Shown one piece after another: positions 35,139 through 46,433 of a DNA stretch of 64,000 nucleotides; positions within the stretch are counted from its first letter, which is position 1, and every line of letters starts with the position of its first letter. The stretch covers positions 558,001-622,000 of the forward strand of contig JABYQU010000005.1 of the NCBI GenBank assembly GCA_022264855.1, read 5' to 3'. The stretch is from Lenzites betulinus. Lineage: Eukaryota > Basidiomycota > Agaricomycetes > Polyporales > Polyporaceae. The notes below the pieces were generated by a model that had not been told where the DNA came from, searched no databases, and saw nothing but the letters and a program-made list of their open reading frames with translations. The translations under genes and the position numbers were made by a program.

Positions 35139-36145
35139 ATGTCTCTGGCATCTCTCAGCAGCAGCTCGTCCCCGCAATGGATCAGGTCAATCACGCTCGC
35201 CTCCCAGTCCTCCGCCCTCATCAGCGATGTATTCGAGATGTCAGAGTTATCCATCGCGTCCTTTCCCTACCCTTCGCCAAGTTCGCCGAATGTCTCCGCG
35301 CACAGTCCAGCGCAGCGAACCTCCTCATCACCTGTTGCGAGCTCTTCAAGGACACCGCGCCCGATAGCGCCGTCGTGCGCGCCACCATGGGCATCCTCGG
35401 GCACCAGTACAACGTCGCCACGGTCACCCTCCCCGACGGCCGCCAGACGCACATCAGGGCAGACTACTACGCCGTGCCGCCCCCCGGGTGCTCCTCGCGC
35501 CTCCTCGTCGCCTGCAACGACAACCACGACGAGCTCACCCGAGGCGGCCACCTCATCTCGCGCATCGCCGCCCCCCCGCGCCCCGACACCGGCACCGGGG
35601 CGCCGACGCTCCAAGGACTGGGGGCTCTGTTCGACGTCGCGCACACGCGCCTCGGGGACCGCCCGTACGACCTCTTCGGCCGGAACTGCTTCTGGATGAC
35701 GGACATGCTGTTCTACACGGTCGCCCGCCGCTATGCGCGGTACTGGCTCGCGGGCGCGCCGACGCCCGAGGAGCCGCTCCGCCGATACCTGCGCGGGGAG
35801 GCGGGCGCGCTCGGTACGGCGGTTGCGTGCGCGACGCCGGACGAGGCGGCGCGGTTTTGGGCGACGCTGGGCGGGAACGTCGTGCGCGGGATACAGGTCT
35901 TCTTCTCGGGCGGTCATGAGAAATCGGACAGGTTCATGATGCACGATCAGGAGGTAACGGAGTGGATCGAAGAGTGGGCCCATAGGGCGTACATGGCGAC
36001 TGAGCGAAGCAGGTTCGCGAGCAAAGGAGCGGCGCGGCGGTGCACTGACGTATCGCGGTGTGGCAGGGTCTTCTTCATTTTCTTTTGTGGCCTCTTCTTT
36101 GATGATGTTGAGTGCTTGGCAAGTTATTTAGAACAGGTTTGGTAA
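35139..36145 (+). CDS. GHQY/NCxWM family protein, member 1 (apparent frameshift)
   Basis: First of three related genes of unknown function. The ATG at 35139 (MSLASLSSSSSPQW) gives SQSSALISDVFE, which aligns with the SQSSAL start of both paralogs. At about 35262-35275 the matching sequence moves to another frame (PFAKFAECLRAQSS). One base is missing, most likely in the CCCTACCCTT run. After it, CCELFKD, GILGHQYNVATVTLPDGR, HLISRIAAPP, FDVAHTRLGDRPYDLF, GRNCFWMTDMLFYTVARR and WLAGAPTPEEPLRRYLRG match the paralogs. The C-terminus ends after FMMHDQEVTEWIEEW with a hydrophobic tail. Adding one base makes the span divisible by three. This is either a sequencing error or a recent pseudogene. A downstream ATG at 35177 would avoid the frameshift but lose the conserved N-terminus. 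Confidence 0.7.
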
Positions 36146-36389
36146 GGGTAACCTGCGACGAGTCCCATGTGTGAAGGACACTGCCGCCGAATCCATGCAC
36201 TACATACCCCATGCTCACAACACAGGCTTGCCGATGAAGGAAGCTCTTCGCGGACAGTCGATCTCTAACCGCATTGCAGTATCAGTCAGCCAGCCATGCA
36301 GATAGGTTCAATGGGTACAAAATGACCTGCATCATGTTAGTGAGTGGTGCAGGCCGTCCCTTGAACTAGGAGCTGCATACTGTTAACGT

Positions 36390-37262
36390 ATGGCCCATTC
36401 TACGGACGGCAACCAGGCACTGTTCTCCCATACGCACACCACCCAGGCATCCCAGTCTTCAGCACTTGCTCGGGACGCGCTCGCACCCTCGGAACTCGTA
36501 GCCCTCTCGTACCCCATCTCGTACTTGACCTTTTCTCAAATAATCGCGAACGAGCCCAAAGCTGCAACAATCCCTGTCAGTTGCGTCGAGATATACAAGC
36601 TGAGATGGTCGACCATCCCCATCGTGCAGGCAACGACGGGGTTCCTCGGGCACCAGTATGTCATCGCCACAGTCACGCTTGCGGATGGTCGGAACACCTA
36701 CATCAAGGCGGACTACCTGGTCGAAGACCACCCATGTGCCTCGTCCAGACTAATCATCACGTTCAACGACGACCACAATGCGCTCACCAGGGACACCCAT
36801 CTCATTTCGCGGATCGTCTCCCCGCTAGAATGTTACCAAGCCTTTCGTGGGCCCAGCCTCGCAGCCTTTGCCACGCTCTTAGGCATTGCGGACACGCGTC
36901 TCGGGACACGACCATACCGCGTGCTCGGGCGGAACTGCCTGTGGATGTCGGATATCCTCTTCTACACCCTCGCGCGCCGTTACGCTGACCACTGGCTTGC
37001 CGGCAACCCGACGCCCGCCGCTCCACTGCGGAGATATCTGCGTGGACAAGCGGGGGCGCTCGAGACGGCAGTTGCGTGCACCTTGACGCGGAGGACGGCG
37101 CGGTCGTGCGGGTGGTGGACTGCGTATGTGTTGCGCTGGGCGCATGTGCTGTGTACCGCGACACAGACGGGTGCAGATAGGTATTTGATGTACGACGATG
37201 AGATTGTGGATTGGATGCTGGAGTGGGATGAGGCGCAAGCGGGGGCGGACTCTGTCGTTTGA
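36390..37262 (+). CDS. GHQY/NCxWM family protein, member 2
   Basis: Single-exon, 290 residues, from the ATG at 36390. N-terminal TTQASQSSALARDALA, SCVEIYK, then GFLGHQYVIATVTLADGRNT (His at residue 88), NTYIKADYL, DTHLISRIVSP, IADTRLGTRPYRVLGRNCLW (Cys at residue 183), DILFYTLARRYADHWLAG and YLMYDDEIVDWMLEW near the end. No signal peptide; probably cytosolic. It begins 244 bp after member 1 on the same strand, a tandem duplicate. The conserved His followed about 95 residues later by an Asn-Cys motif resembles the order in LRAT/PPPDE-type permuted papain folds, but this is only a motif argument; the family function is not known to me. Confidence 0.82.
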   Translation: MAHSTDGNQALFSHTHTTQASQSSALARDALAPSELVALSYPISYLTFSQIIANEPKAATIPVSCVEIYKLRWSTIPIVQATTGFLGHQYVIATVTLADGRNTYIKADYLVEDHPCASSRLIITFNDDHNALTRDTHLISRIVSPLECYQAFRGPSLAAFATLLGIADTRLGTRPYRVLGRNCLWMSDILFYTLARRYADHWLAGNPTPAAPLRRYLRGQAGALETAVACTLTRRTARSCGWWTAYVLRWAHVLCTATQTGADRYLMYDDEIVDWMLEWDEAQAGADSVV

Positions 37263-37621
37263 TAGTATAGATTATCTCGAGGTGTTTGTTCTGAAGTCCT
37301 GTATACGTAGATGATTTCACATGCACCTGTTACGAATATACGTTAGTAGGAGCAGCCTTTGAGACGTCCAGTTAATGTGGTACTATCATGTTCAAGACTT
37401 TTCTTCTGTTGTGGATCCGGGGAGTCTTGGCATAAATACATGCGCTAAGACATCAGTGTCAAGAGGTCAGTAAGCTAATAAGCGTCGAAAGAACGTATAA
37501 AACACTGACTCAGCCCTAGTAGCTATAGCTGGTACGTATCGAGTATCAGTAATGTATTTGAGGGATCTATCAATAATAGTTGGAGAGAGAGGAGTCGGAC
37601 GTACGCCGAGCGAGGGGGGGC
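37263..37621. other. Intergenic
   Basis: Short spacer between member 2 and the promoter of the mitochondrial-type protein. AT-richer, no gene. Confidence 0.4.
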
Positions 37622-37673
37622 ATGACGTCATAGAGGTCGGGGAGGAGGTCGAAGTCGCATTCTACGACGTCAT
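37622..37673. promoter_or_regulatory. Two CRE/ATF-like sites upstream of mitochondrial-type protein gene
   Basis: A perfect palindrome ATGACGTCAT at 37622-37631 and a second GACGTCAT at 37666-37673, about 215 and 175 bp before the ATG. These match bZIP (Atf1/CREB-type) sites used in stress responses. A TATATAG lies near 37744. Function is inferred from sequence only. Confidence 0.5.
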
Positions 37674-37846
37674 CCCAAAACGGATCGCGCTCCCCGTGGC
37701 TCGTCGACGTCTCGGCGTACTCCACCGGCTTCGCAAGGTTCAATATATAGACCCCTTTCCCGCACTCATCGTGCTCACCATCCCCCACGACCACCTCCAC
37801 GCACCCCCACACTCTTCCACGCATATTTCGAACAAAAACACCCATC

Positions 37847-38487
37847 ATGTCAAGCATCATCCCCTCCGTTTCTCGCACTGCATTCAAGCGTTCTATTGCT
37901 CGCCCGCCGACGTCAGCGGTGGGCTGTATGCCCCGGTTCTACTCCAGCTCTATGCACGATAACGACCCCATCGTGAGTACCTGAGTACCGACGGCCTCCG
38001 AGGGATACGAGCCCATAACTTAGGCTTTCGCGCATACAGGTTCTCGAACAAGAGAAGAGGCGCAACTTGAACAAGGAGCAGCATAAGACTTCTACTCCTC
38101 TTCCAGACCACGCACCTGGCTGGAACGAGAGCCTCGCCAGTTCATCTGAGGCCGCTGTGAAGGTAAGGTAAACCCCTCGCACGTCTTTCTTGCCTCGCTA
38201 AAGTATCAATGCCGCAGGCCGATAAATGGACCGGCAGCGCTCAGGACCTGCAGGAGAAAACGGTCAAGTATGTCAGTGACCGTCACCACCCCAAGAACTC
38301 CGCACCGGCTGTCGACTCTTCCCTGGACGAGCCTGGCGTGTCGACATCACGCATGACGAACAGCGGCCCCGACACTCCGGAGGCACCGTACCAACGCGAC
38401 GAGATCGACGGCCCGTTGAAGACCGCACATACGGTCGAGGAGACGGTTGAGCACAAGGAGGACGTGATCACTCGGAAGCTGGTGTAA
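37847..38487 (+). CDS. Small hydrophilic protein with mitochondrial-type presequence
   Basis: Exons 37847-37972, 38040-38162 and 38218-38487: 172 residues. The N-terminus MSSIIPSVSRTAFKRSIARP is Arg/Ser-rich and lacks acidic residues, as in a mitochondrial targeting signal, followed by RFYSSS. The mature part is polar and lacks hydrophobic segments: EKRRNLNKEQHKTSTP, HAPGWNESLASSSEAAVKAD, EKTVKYVSDRHH, and a Glu/Asp/Thr-rich tail (DEIDGPLKTAHTVEETVEHK). I recall similar sequences from other basidiomycetes, without an assigned function. Low hydrophobicity and the upstream CRE/ATF sites suggest a stress-responsive, LEA-like or chaperone-like role; this is inference. Confidence 0.75.
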
Positions 38488-39299
38488 TCGGTACCCTGAA
38501 GGAGTTTGCAGCAATCTGTGTATTAGTATGATTTAGTATATGTCACTCAGCTAAATTCGATAGACTCGCATAGTACCGGAGTCCATTGCGAGGTGAGAAG
38601 GTCCGTGCGCAACGATCACCCATTTGGGTGGTAGCATTAAAGGCCGCAGCACACGTTTGCCTAGTCTTATACCAAGACCGTTCACGTGTCAGCGTAGAAC
38701 GTGTTCGAGGTTGTGTCGAACTTACATGTTCGATACCACGAAGATTATGGCCGGTGACCTATTGGAAGAGGAAGAAAGGCAGAAAGATGATATCACTGTC
38801 CTCGCGGTGCTCACAACATCTGAGCTATCACCTGTCCTCCGGATGCGTTATGAGATGCGTTATGAGTATCTTCCGCAAGAACTAAATGCTAGTACACGAG
38901 CTTAGAGTTGTTCGTCTGGCGTTTATGCGTTGTTATTGCGGTGCTGCCGAGGGAGATGTTGCAGTTATTCGTCCGGCGTAACAAGATTGGTACCATGCCC
39001 TGCGCATATAGACAAGCCGAGCCCGAAAATTAAATCTTGTAGAGTCAAGCTGGCAAGGGAAGACACGCGTGAGCGAGTAATCGAGAGCATGTATAATACT
39101 CCAGCAGGGTGAGATCCTTCTTCGGTGAACACAAACCCGGACATTCCTGTAACATGCCTAGGGCTGTGGACCCCCCACTACTGTTGGTGCAATATCAATA
39201 GTGACCCTATATGGGCCGAAATGGATAGAAAAGTACAGTGAGTGTGTAGAATGAACTACATAGTGTACACAGAGAATACGTGGTCAGCCATCAGCAAAA
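38488..39299. other. Intergenic, AT-rich
   Basis: No supported gene. Confidence 0.4.
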
Positions 39300-40350
39300 C
39301 GTGCGCTGCAATCGATACATAAGCAATGCCTCACGAAGTTTAGATACACTTATGTAGCGGGATAATGAATGCATACCTTTGCCTCGCTGCACCATTGATT
39401 GCATACAGTAGTGTGCATAAGCAATGTATATATTCCCAGTATTTCACGCTAATACTTTCTAATGGGATTACATTCAATCATATTTCCGCGTCAATCTCGG
39501 ACACTTGACGGATTTTAAAGACCCGCACCAGGCCTGGCTATGACATCATTCTTTAACCTAAACCACTTTTTCAAACTCCGCTAGTCGTCACCTTTCTGCG
39601 CAACGCTTCCTATAAGACTGTCCCAATCTTCGCACTTTCATCCACATCTTCAGCCTTTTCCCCCCATCCCCTCGCCGCCCTTCGAACGCCCTCCGCCTGT
39701 CAGTATACCCAGGTAGGTGAGCATCACTTTATGGTTGTGCCACTAGCAGGTGGGTGCTAACCGTTGCTAACCACGCTAATGAGCCCGGGTTTGATTCATA
39801 TACTGACATCAGCATTATGTTTGCCTGGCTCCGGTAAGGTTCCGCTTCGGCTTTGCTCTCACTAACCCTAACCTATTTCTACAGCGCTGCTTTCATGTAT
39901 TACCGCCCATCCTGCCCATGTATTAGCTTATTATTTCTAATATATGCGATGATCTACCATAATAAGTGGTGTGCAGCGAAAGACTGCAATAAAGAAACAT
40001 TAAAGGTGCCACAGCCAGCAACAAATAATACCGACCTGCTATATATATACTAGCATTTCATTAGATACGTCTACAAACCCGGTGTTGCATTGCATACGTA
40101 TGCAATGCCTCGTGGGGTATGCAATGAAATATAATTGTATCGATGGAATCAGAGGTGCGTCATAGCTCGCAAGGATACTATCGTGCGGGTAGATAATGAA
40201 TCCAATGCTGCACAACGTTTGTGGACGTATGTGCATATATACATTCCGGCGTGCACTTTTGCTGATGGCCTGGCCTACATCAAATACATGCAACCTGATG
40301 GACGAAGGATAAATGTGACAGCTTACCACGTATAGTCTATACACAGTTCA
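39300..40350. repeat. AT-rich region with repeated ATAAGCAATG / GCAATGCCTC words
   Basis: The word GCAATGCCTC occurs at about 39324 and 40102, and ATAAGCAATG at about 39318 and 39416. A perfect 22 bp palindrome GCATTGCATACGTATGCAATGC occupies 40087-40108, and TATGCAATG recurs just after it. At about 39735-39795 there are tRNA-like A-box (ACTAGCAGGTGG) and B-box (GGGTTTGATTC) segments some 40 bp apart, as in a tRNA-derived SINE. None of this has a defined boundary, so it may be degraded repeats. Confidence 0.35.
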
Positions 40351-41116
40351 AGATCCAATTCACCAGCTGATTGTGTTGCACAACATCCTGCACATTGTCT
40401 ACACAAGCTTTTGCGCCGGAGACGGCGCTCGGGGTGGATGAATCAAATCCAAATTTGACAATTTTGATGACACTCGAAGCGCGCAGATGTGCATATTCTG
40501 TAAAGAAGGAGCCAAGCCGTTGTTACCTTGCGTGCAAGGTCACCCGCACCCCGATGTTGAAGCAGCTTTTCCTGCGCGCCGCGGCCGGTCCCTGCACTGC
40601 AGCTCCGTAGGTCCAGGCAGAGCAGGGCAGAGCGTGTCCGGCCGTATGGCTCCGAATATACGCAAGGTCTACGCCGACGCCTAGGCGGCACTTCCCTAGT
40701 ATGAAGAATGAACGAACGAGGTAGGGCCGTTGAAAGTTGCTGGGTGCATAAAGAGCGAAAACAAACGTGATATAGGCGCCCGAGACATTCGGTGTGCGAC
40801 AATTCACAATAGACGCCCATAACAAACCGCACGTTGGCCGTATACGTACTCGTAGAGCAAGGCCTTTCCTTCATCTCCTCCGCGGTTCCCCACGTTGTTC
40901 TACAACTGCGAGCGCATTATCTTCCTCGATAAACTTGATCTGCTCTATAACTTCATAGCAGTAGCAATCGTCACTACTACTCTGCAGCCGTCTTATGATC
41001 AACACTCTACGCTCTACCGCGGCGGCTTCTTCATAGCGCATATACTGTGGCGACGCCCCGCCGGATGATTGCACGTTTCTCTACAAGACATAACCCCCAG
41101 TATTTCGCCAAGCACG
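40351..41116. other. Intergenic before the coiled-coil gene
   Basis: No supported gene. Confidence 0.4.
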
Positions 41117-43002
41117 ATGAACTCGTTTTGGGAGATTGTCGACTGGCTCCTCCCGCCCGTGCGCATCGTCGACGACCTCGCAGGCCCGGTCGACGCCCCA
41201 CACATACACCGCTCCCGCAGCAACAACCATCATAGCCACCACAGCCCACAGGTCTCTCGGCGCACATCCACGCGGGACTTTGACAAGGAAAAGGAGAAGG
41301 AGCGGGAACGGAAGCGCCTCGGTCGGGTCGCGGAGCAGGAGAGAGAGCGGGAACAGTACCGTCAACGCATACACCTCCTTGAGCGCGAAAACGATACGCT
41401 GCGCGACCAGCTGAAGGCGACACGCGAGGAGCTCGCCAACCTCACGAGCGCTGTGTTCCCGCCGACGCCCGACCGCACCATCCCGCCCTCTCCCTGTACT
41501 CCGCAAGACACCTCGCAGCCCCCGTTGCTGGCGCCAGCTCGCCTGGACGTCTCTTCGGCTCTACCCCAGCGATCGACGTCACACTCTGCCGAGGCAGCCC
41601 TCTCGGATCCCAAGCGACTGCGTGTCCTATACACGGCGTTGCGCACGACGTACGGCGACGCACGCCAGACGATCATATCACAGGCGGAGGAACTCGCATC
41701 CCTCAAGTCCTTTCTCTCCAAGACGGACGACTGGTCCGGGGCACAGCTGCTGCAGGCGCTTGCGGACCTCAACTCCGAGATCATCCAGCTCTCCGCGTCT
41801 GTGGCGGAAGAGTTCGCGGGCGCGCTGCGGGTCCACGACAGCGCACCTTCGGCAGCGAAGGAGCGCGACCGCGAGGTCGTCGAGCGTGCCCTCGGCCCGG
41901 AGGTGATCGGGCTGCTGGAGGACCGGTTGCACGCGAGCGACCCGACGCTCGTCCAGTTCGCGTTGCAGGCGTGGGAGGTGTGGTGCGTCTCGCGCGTCCT
42001 CGACACATTCTGTTATGGGCTGCCGATGGAAGTCGACGAGGCGTTCCGCCTAATCTTCGAGCACATGCATCGCGAAGGTACGTGCGTTGCAGAACACAGA
42101 TAACGGTGGACTGACCTGGATGTATGCTAGAACCGCAACCAACGACGTCGCGTTGGCGCGCGCTCACCTACAAGCATGCGCATACCCTCCTGGCGCAGCG
42201 ACGCACGTCGCCCTCCGACCCTACCTCGCCTGGCTCGACCGCACCAGCCCCATTCCAGACCGCCCCCGCATCCATCGCGTCGTCGTCCTCGCTCGCCCCG
42301 CCACTACTCACTCTCACCGAAAAGAACCTGCGGGGCGTGATCGCGATCCTCGCGCTCGCCGGGTGCACGGACGCACGGGGGCTGCACCGCGATCCCCTGC
42401 GCGCGCGCTTCGGCAGCGCGCTGACGCGCATCAGCGCACGCGCCGAACGTATCTCGAGCGTTGTGAAGACGGGCGTGATGAGTGGACTCTTCGAGCCCGT
42501 CTGGATCGCGCCATGCCGCCCTAGCCCTGCAAGCCGGCGCACTAGCGTTGTCGACGGCGCGACCGTGAATGGCACTCCCAGGCCAAAGGGCAAGGAGAGG
42601 GAACGCGAGTGGGTGAAGGACGTCGAGCGCGAGCGGCGCGCGGGCCGCGAGGATGAGGACGAAATCCCACGGGAGGTAGCGGCCGACTTCGACTGGGAAA
42701 CGATGGACAACGTGTATGCGGGTTACGGCAACGAGCACTGTAGGGTGCTCTGTACCGTCGAGCTCGGGCTCGCGTTCCGCCGCCGTCTGCCGCAGGAGGA
42801 GGAACGCGAGGAAGAGAGCGTGGATGGGGACGGTATGCCGACCTCCCGTCCGACATCGAGCGCGGCGAAGGTCGTGCCCGAGGGCGGGGCTGCTAAGGCC
42901 GCGGCTCGCATATCGCGCGTGTCATCTGATGGTATGCGCACGGAGCGGACACTGCTGTTGAAACCCAAGGTGCTCTTGGAGAGCGTCACTGAGATTTTGT
43001 AA
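41117..43002 (+). CDS. Coiled-coil protein, unknown function
   Basis: Two exons with one intron at about 42079-42140, whose phase is restored (GAA across the junction). The ATG at 41117 (MNSFWEIVDWLLPPVRIVDD) lies inside a longer open frame. A strongly charged coiled-coil follows (RDFDKEKEKERERKRLGRVA, ERENDTLRDQLKATREELAN). The middle part is helical (LRVLYTALRTTYGDARQTII, LQALADLNSEIIQLSASVAE, DPTLVQFALQAWEVWCVSRV). The second exon continues with TLTEKNLRGVIAILALAGC, SVVKTGVMSGLFEPVW and a basic, acidic-patched end. I recognise no catalytic motif. The internal sequence FDWETMDNVYAGYG is similar to other agaricomycete proteins of unknown role. Confidence 0.75.
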
Positions 43003-43610
43003 CCGACACTGCGAGTGCGGAGGCGTCAGGTGCGTGCCTCGAGCTGTCCGCGCGACGAGTCGTATTTCTGACCGTGTTCATCTCCGTCCGCGCAGGCGTC
43101 CCTTCCGCAGGCTTGTCACCCCTTGCCCAATGATCATCCTCACGACTGGAATACTGCGATACGACTGCTTCATACGAGAATTTTGGTTCTCTCATCATCT
43201 TACCCGTCTCCTTCTCGCATCTGCCCACTTCTCCTTCTCCCCGACGAAAACGGTCTCTCAGGACTGACGACATATACGCATGCATATCATATATATATAT
43301 CCATACTCTGCCCTCTTGCTTTCTCGCTACAGGTGGCCCACCGATCTCGGTTGTATCTCGACTCCATACCTACCATACTGTATATCGATACCCGTAATCC
43401 TGGATGCGAACGGAATGATCTGGCCAGCAGCTGCGGCGCATGGTCTCCTGTATGCCTTCCCTTCTCCTTCTCCTGCGGGGCCTGTTCTTCGACGAGCGCG
43501 GTGCTACTGATCGATGTGAGTACGCGGATAGCTGACGGGTCTTTTAGCTCGAGGGTGCCTTCGGAGCAACGGCGACGTTGAAGGGCTGCGAAAAGAACGC
43601 CGTTCTTACC
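43003..43610. other. Intergenic between convergent genes
   Basis: 3' flanks of the coiled-coil gene and of the third GHQY/NCxWM gene. No other feature. Confidence 0.4.
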
Positions 43611-44674
43611 TCAATAATCCCAGAATTCGCGCCTTGCGCTCGGTAAGTAGCCTCCATGCTCCCTTATGGACCCCCACATTTCTATCCAAATCTTCATCTC
43701 GTCGTCGTGCATCAAGTACGGACGCTTTCCCATCGCTGATTCTTCTAGTGAGGCGAGCGTCTCACGCGCTACCCGTGATCCGACCCCTATAGCGAGTTTG
43801 AACAATGCCTCGCCGGGCGAGTCGGACGACAATATGATGCTCGGAAGCAGCGACGAGCTGCTTCCTCTGCGAATATCCCATATATGAGCGGTCCGATGCC
43901 AAAAGCCGTGGAGGGGCGAATGACTCACATCAGGGCGACCGTGTCGACGACCTCCGCCGCGGTCATCTCCGCGCGGAGGAACTTCTGGACGAGCCAGGCG
44001 GGGGACGAGACACCGGCTAGCCAGTGCGTGTCGAATTGCCGCGCGAGGGTGTAGAAGAGCATCTCGGCCATCCAGATGCAGTTGTGCCCGAAGAAGTTGT
44101 ACTTCTGCGTGCAGATACGCTGGTCCGCGATCTCGAACAGCGTGGCGAGGTCTGCCAGAGATGGCCCCGGCGGCGGCGGTGGCGGCGTGGTGGAGTGTGT
44201 GCCGTTTGGTCCCCAGCCTGGTGGCGGGGACTGGGGTGGCGAGGAGATGCGCGAGACGAGGGAGCTCGCCCTGGTGAGCTTGGCGTAGTGGTCGCCGAGT
44301 GAGACCTCGAGTCGCGACTTGCCGCCGAAGAGGGTGTCGCTCATGTAATCCGCTTTGATGTACGTCTTGCGTCCGTCCGGGAGGAGGACGGTGGCGACGA
44401 TGTATTGGTGGCCGACGGTGAGCATCGTCAACAGCCTGGCTTTCCCGGAGGGCGACGCCTCCATGTACATCTCGAAGCAGGTGATGGGGAGAGTCGACGC
44501 CTTGGGGTGGGATCGGATATCAGCCGCGAAGTCCGCAAAGGGCATCGGGTACTCGGCAGTTGACAGCGTGAAGGAGTAGAGCTCATCGCAGATGAGGGCG
44601 GAAGACTGGGACAAGAAGGTGGTTACAAGCTTGCTCGACACAGATTTCAAGCTGCTGGAGGATGAGAACGACAT
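43611..44674 (-). CDS. GHQY/NCxWM family protein, member 3
   Basis: Two exons, 44674-43929 and 43866-43611, 333 residues. ATG at 44674 (MSFSSSSSLKSVSS), FLSQSSALICDELY, ITCFEMY, LTVGHQYIVATVLLPDGRKT (His at residue 89), SSLVSRISSP, a Pro-rich insert (PPPGWGPNGTHSTTPPPP), FEIADQRICTQKYNFFGHNC (Cys at residue 199), WMAEMLFYTLARQFDTHWLA and YLMHDDEMKIWIEMW near the C-terminus. The intron donor divides an Ile codon. Compared with members 1 and 2 it has a longer central loop, and it stands alone on the opposite strand about 6 kb from the tandem pair, so it is an older duplicate. All key motifs are intact. Confidence 0.82.
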
Positions 44675-46433
44675 ACTGTCTTGCGGGAGGGGGCGGCCAA
44701 CGCTCGAGCTGGGTGCATGAGTGCCCTCTATATAAATCAGGCCGTAGGGTTAAATTCGGACGTTGCTGCGGTAGGTCTAGAGACTCGAAGATACGGCGCG
44801 CACCTTTCATTTCCTCGCCAGCAGGCCGACAGCCGGTGAAATCCTGGGTTCCTGCATGATGTACACGTTCAAGCTGTTGACACCTACCGAGAGGCGTGCA
44901 ACATATGTGAGGGTATGCGATATCTGAGGATGGAACCGTTATGCATCCAAGAAGCTGTTGCGATGTACGCCTCTTGATTACCAACTTAGACCCAATTTCA
45001 AGTGAACCTGAATCGAATCATAACATTGGAACCCGGCATCCCTATTATAGCTGATTAATACGACTGAGTTCAGGCATACCAAGCGATAGGTAGATCTCAC
45101 AGCATCAGAATTTTAATGTCGCCTTCGTCTTTCGCCAGGCCTGGCCGGGCAGTGCCCTGGGACGAATTCGAGTCGACTCGCCCTCGACTGATTTACGCCT
45201 GTGCAAGGTCGCACTAGCACTCGATATCTCTGTATCAGAGATCATTGGCATCAAAATGCACACTGAGCAACGGAAACCAGAGGCTGCACAGCGTGATTAG
45301 CGTACGTAACACGAAAATCTTGAGTCATCGCACCTTGCACTGAGCGTTCCAGGATATCCGGCGATGTGTCGAGTGGCTAAAAGTATGTTTGCTGTGCAAC
45401 CCGAGTGGGACCGTACCCAAACCAGTTTTTACAAGGATGCTGTAAGACACCATGTAGTTTGTCTTGATCTGACGGCGGCAAACCAAGTCATCGCGGGGGG
45501 ACAGAGTTGGGCGTACTTCATCAAGGTATGGTATCGGTGTCAACGGACTATGTTTTCGCACATCATTGTGAGTTTCGAAGAGATTGAATACAGAGACAGC
45601 CGCATTCAGTTAGGAAGATTGCCCAGACCGATGGCTGCAGCCGCCTCAAGGGAATTGAAGTCGAGCAGCAACGTAGAATTTCCTGCATCTACTAGGAAGC
45701 TCTCAACGCTTGAGCACGGTTGGTTAGTGCGACGTAAATTCAAAATAAAGCGAGATGTCAGGACAGGCACGCAGCTGTTAAAGGGTAGCATACGCCGGGT
45801 ACATTAGTATATGTGATCATGAACGTTTGAGGGGACGCGTACGTTCGCCCCAGTATGACGCTGATATCCACCGGTAGCTACAGCCGCTCTGTTAACATTG
45901 AGGATTTTTGATGAAGACGGAGGTACATACGGGTGACTCAGGCAGCTGAAATAGTCTCAGTCGACGTGGTAGTATAATATAATGTTAGCGATACGTACTG
46001 ACGATGCTGCAACATTGAATATGCCTAAAGCGGCGAGGACGCTGCTTAATGTTCAATCTCAACTTCCTGTAACAACCGTCCAACTGGTACTCACACAAAG
46101 TATAGCGAGCCTGTGGATAGATGATTCGCCGTTAATTACAGCTTGGTTAGCGCCAACCACCATGCTGACCGTCGCGTAATAGTAACTTGCTGAAGCTTGT
46201 ACGCATTCCGGTATTCTTTTGCAATTTGTAAGCCCCGAAAGTCTTGCTGACGGTCAAGGTAAGGCAGAGAAACTCATAGGCTATGCTGACAGCGGAAGAC
46301 GCGATAGGGACTGGACGGGCGGTTAAGAAGCAATAAGCTTAAGGGAACGCATCACATCACGCACAGTCCGTTTCTCTACCGGGCAGATGCACAAGTATGT
46401 CAGCAAGGGAACGTAGTTGGGAGCATCTGTGAC
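44675..46433. other. Intergenic
   Basis: No convincing gene. One open stretch (45364-45807, plus) could code 147 residues, but it has no recognisable domain and no coding-like composition. Confidence 0.4.

Noticed and set aside
45364..45807. 147 aa plus-strand open frame
   Set aside because: No domain, no splice pattern, no promoter; length possible by chance.
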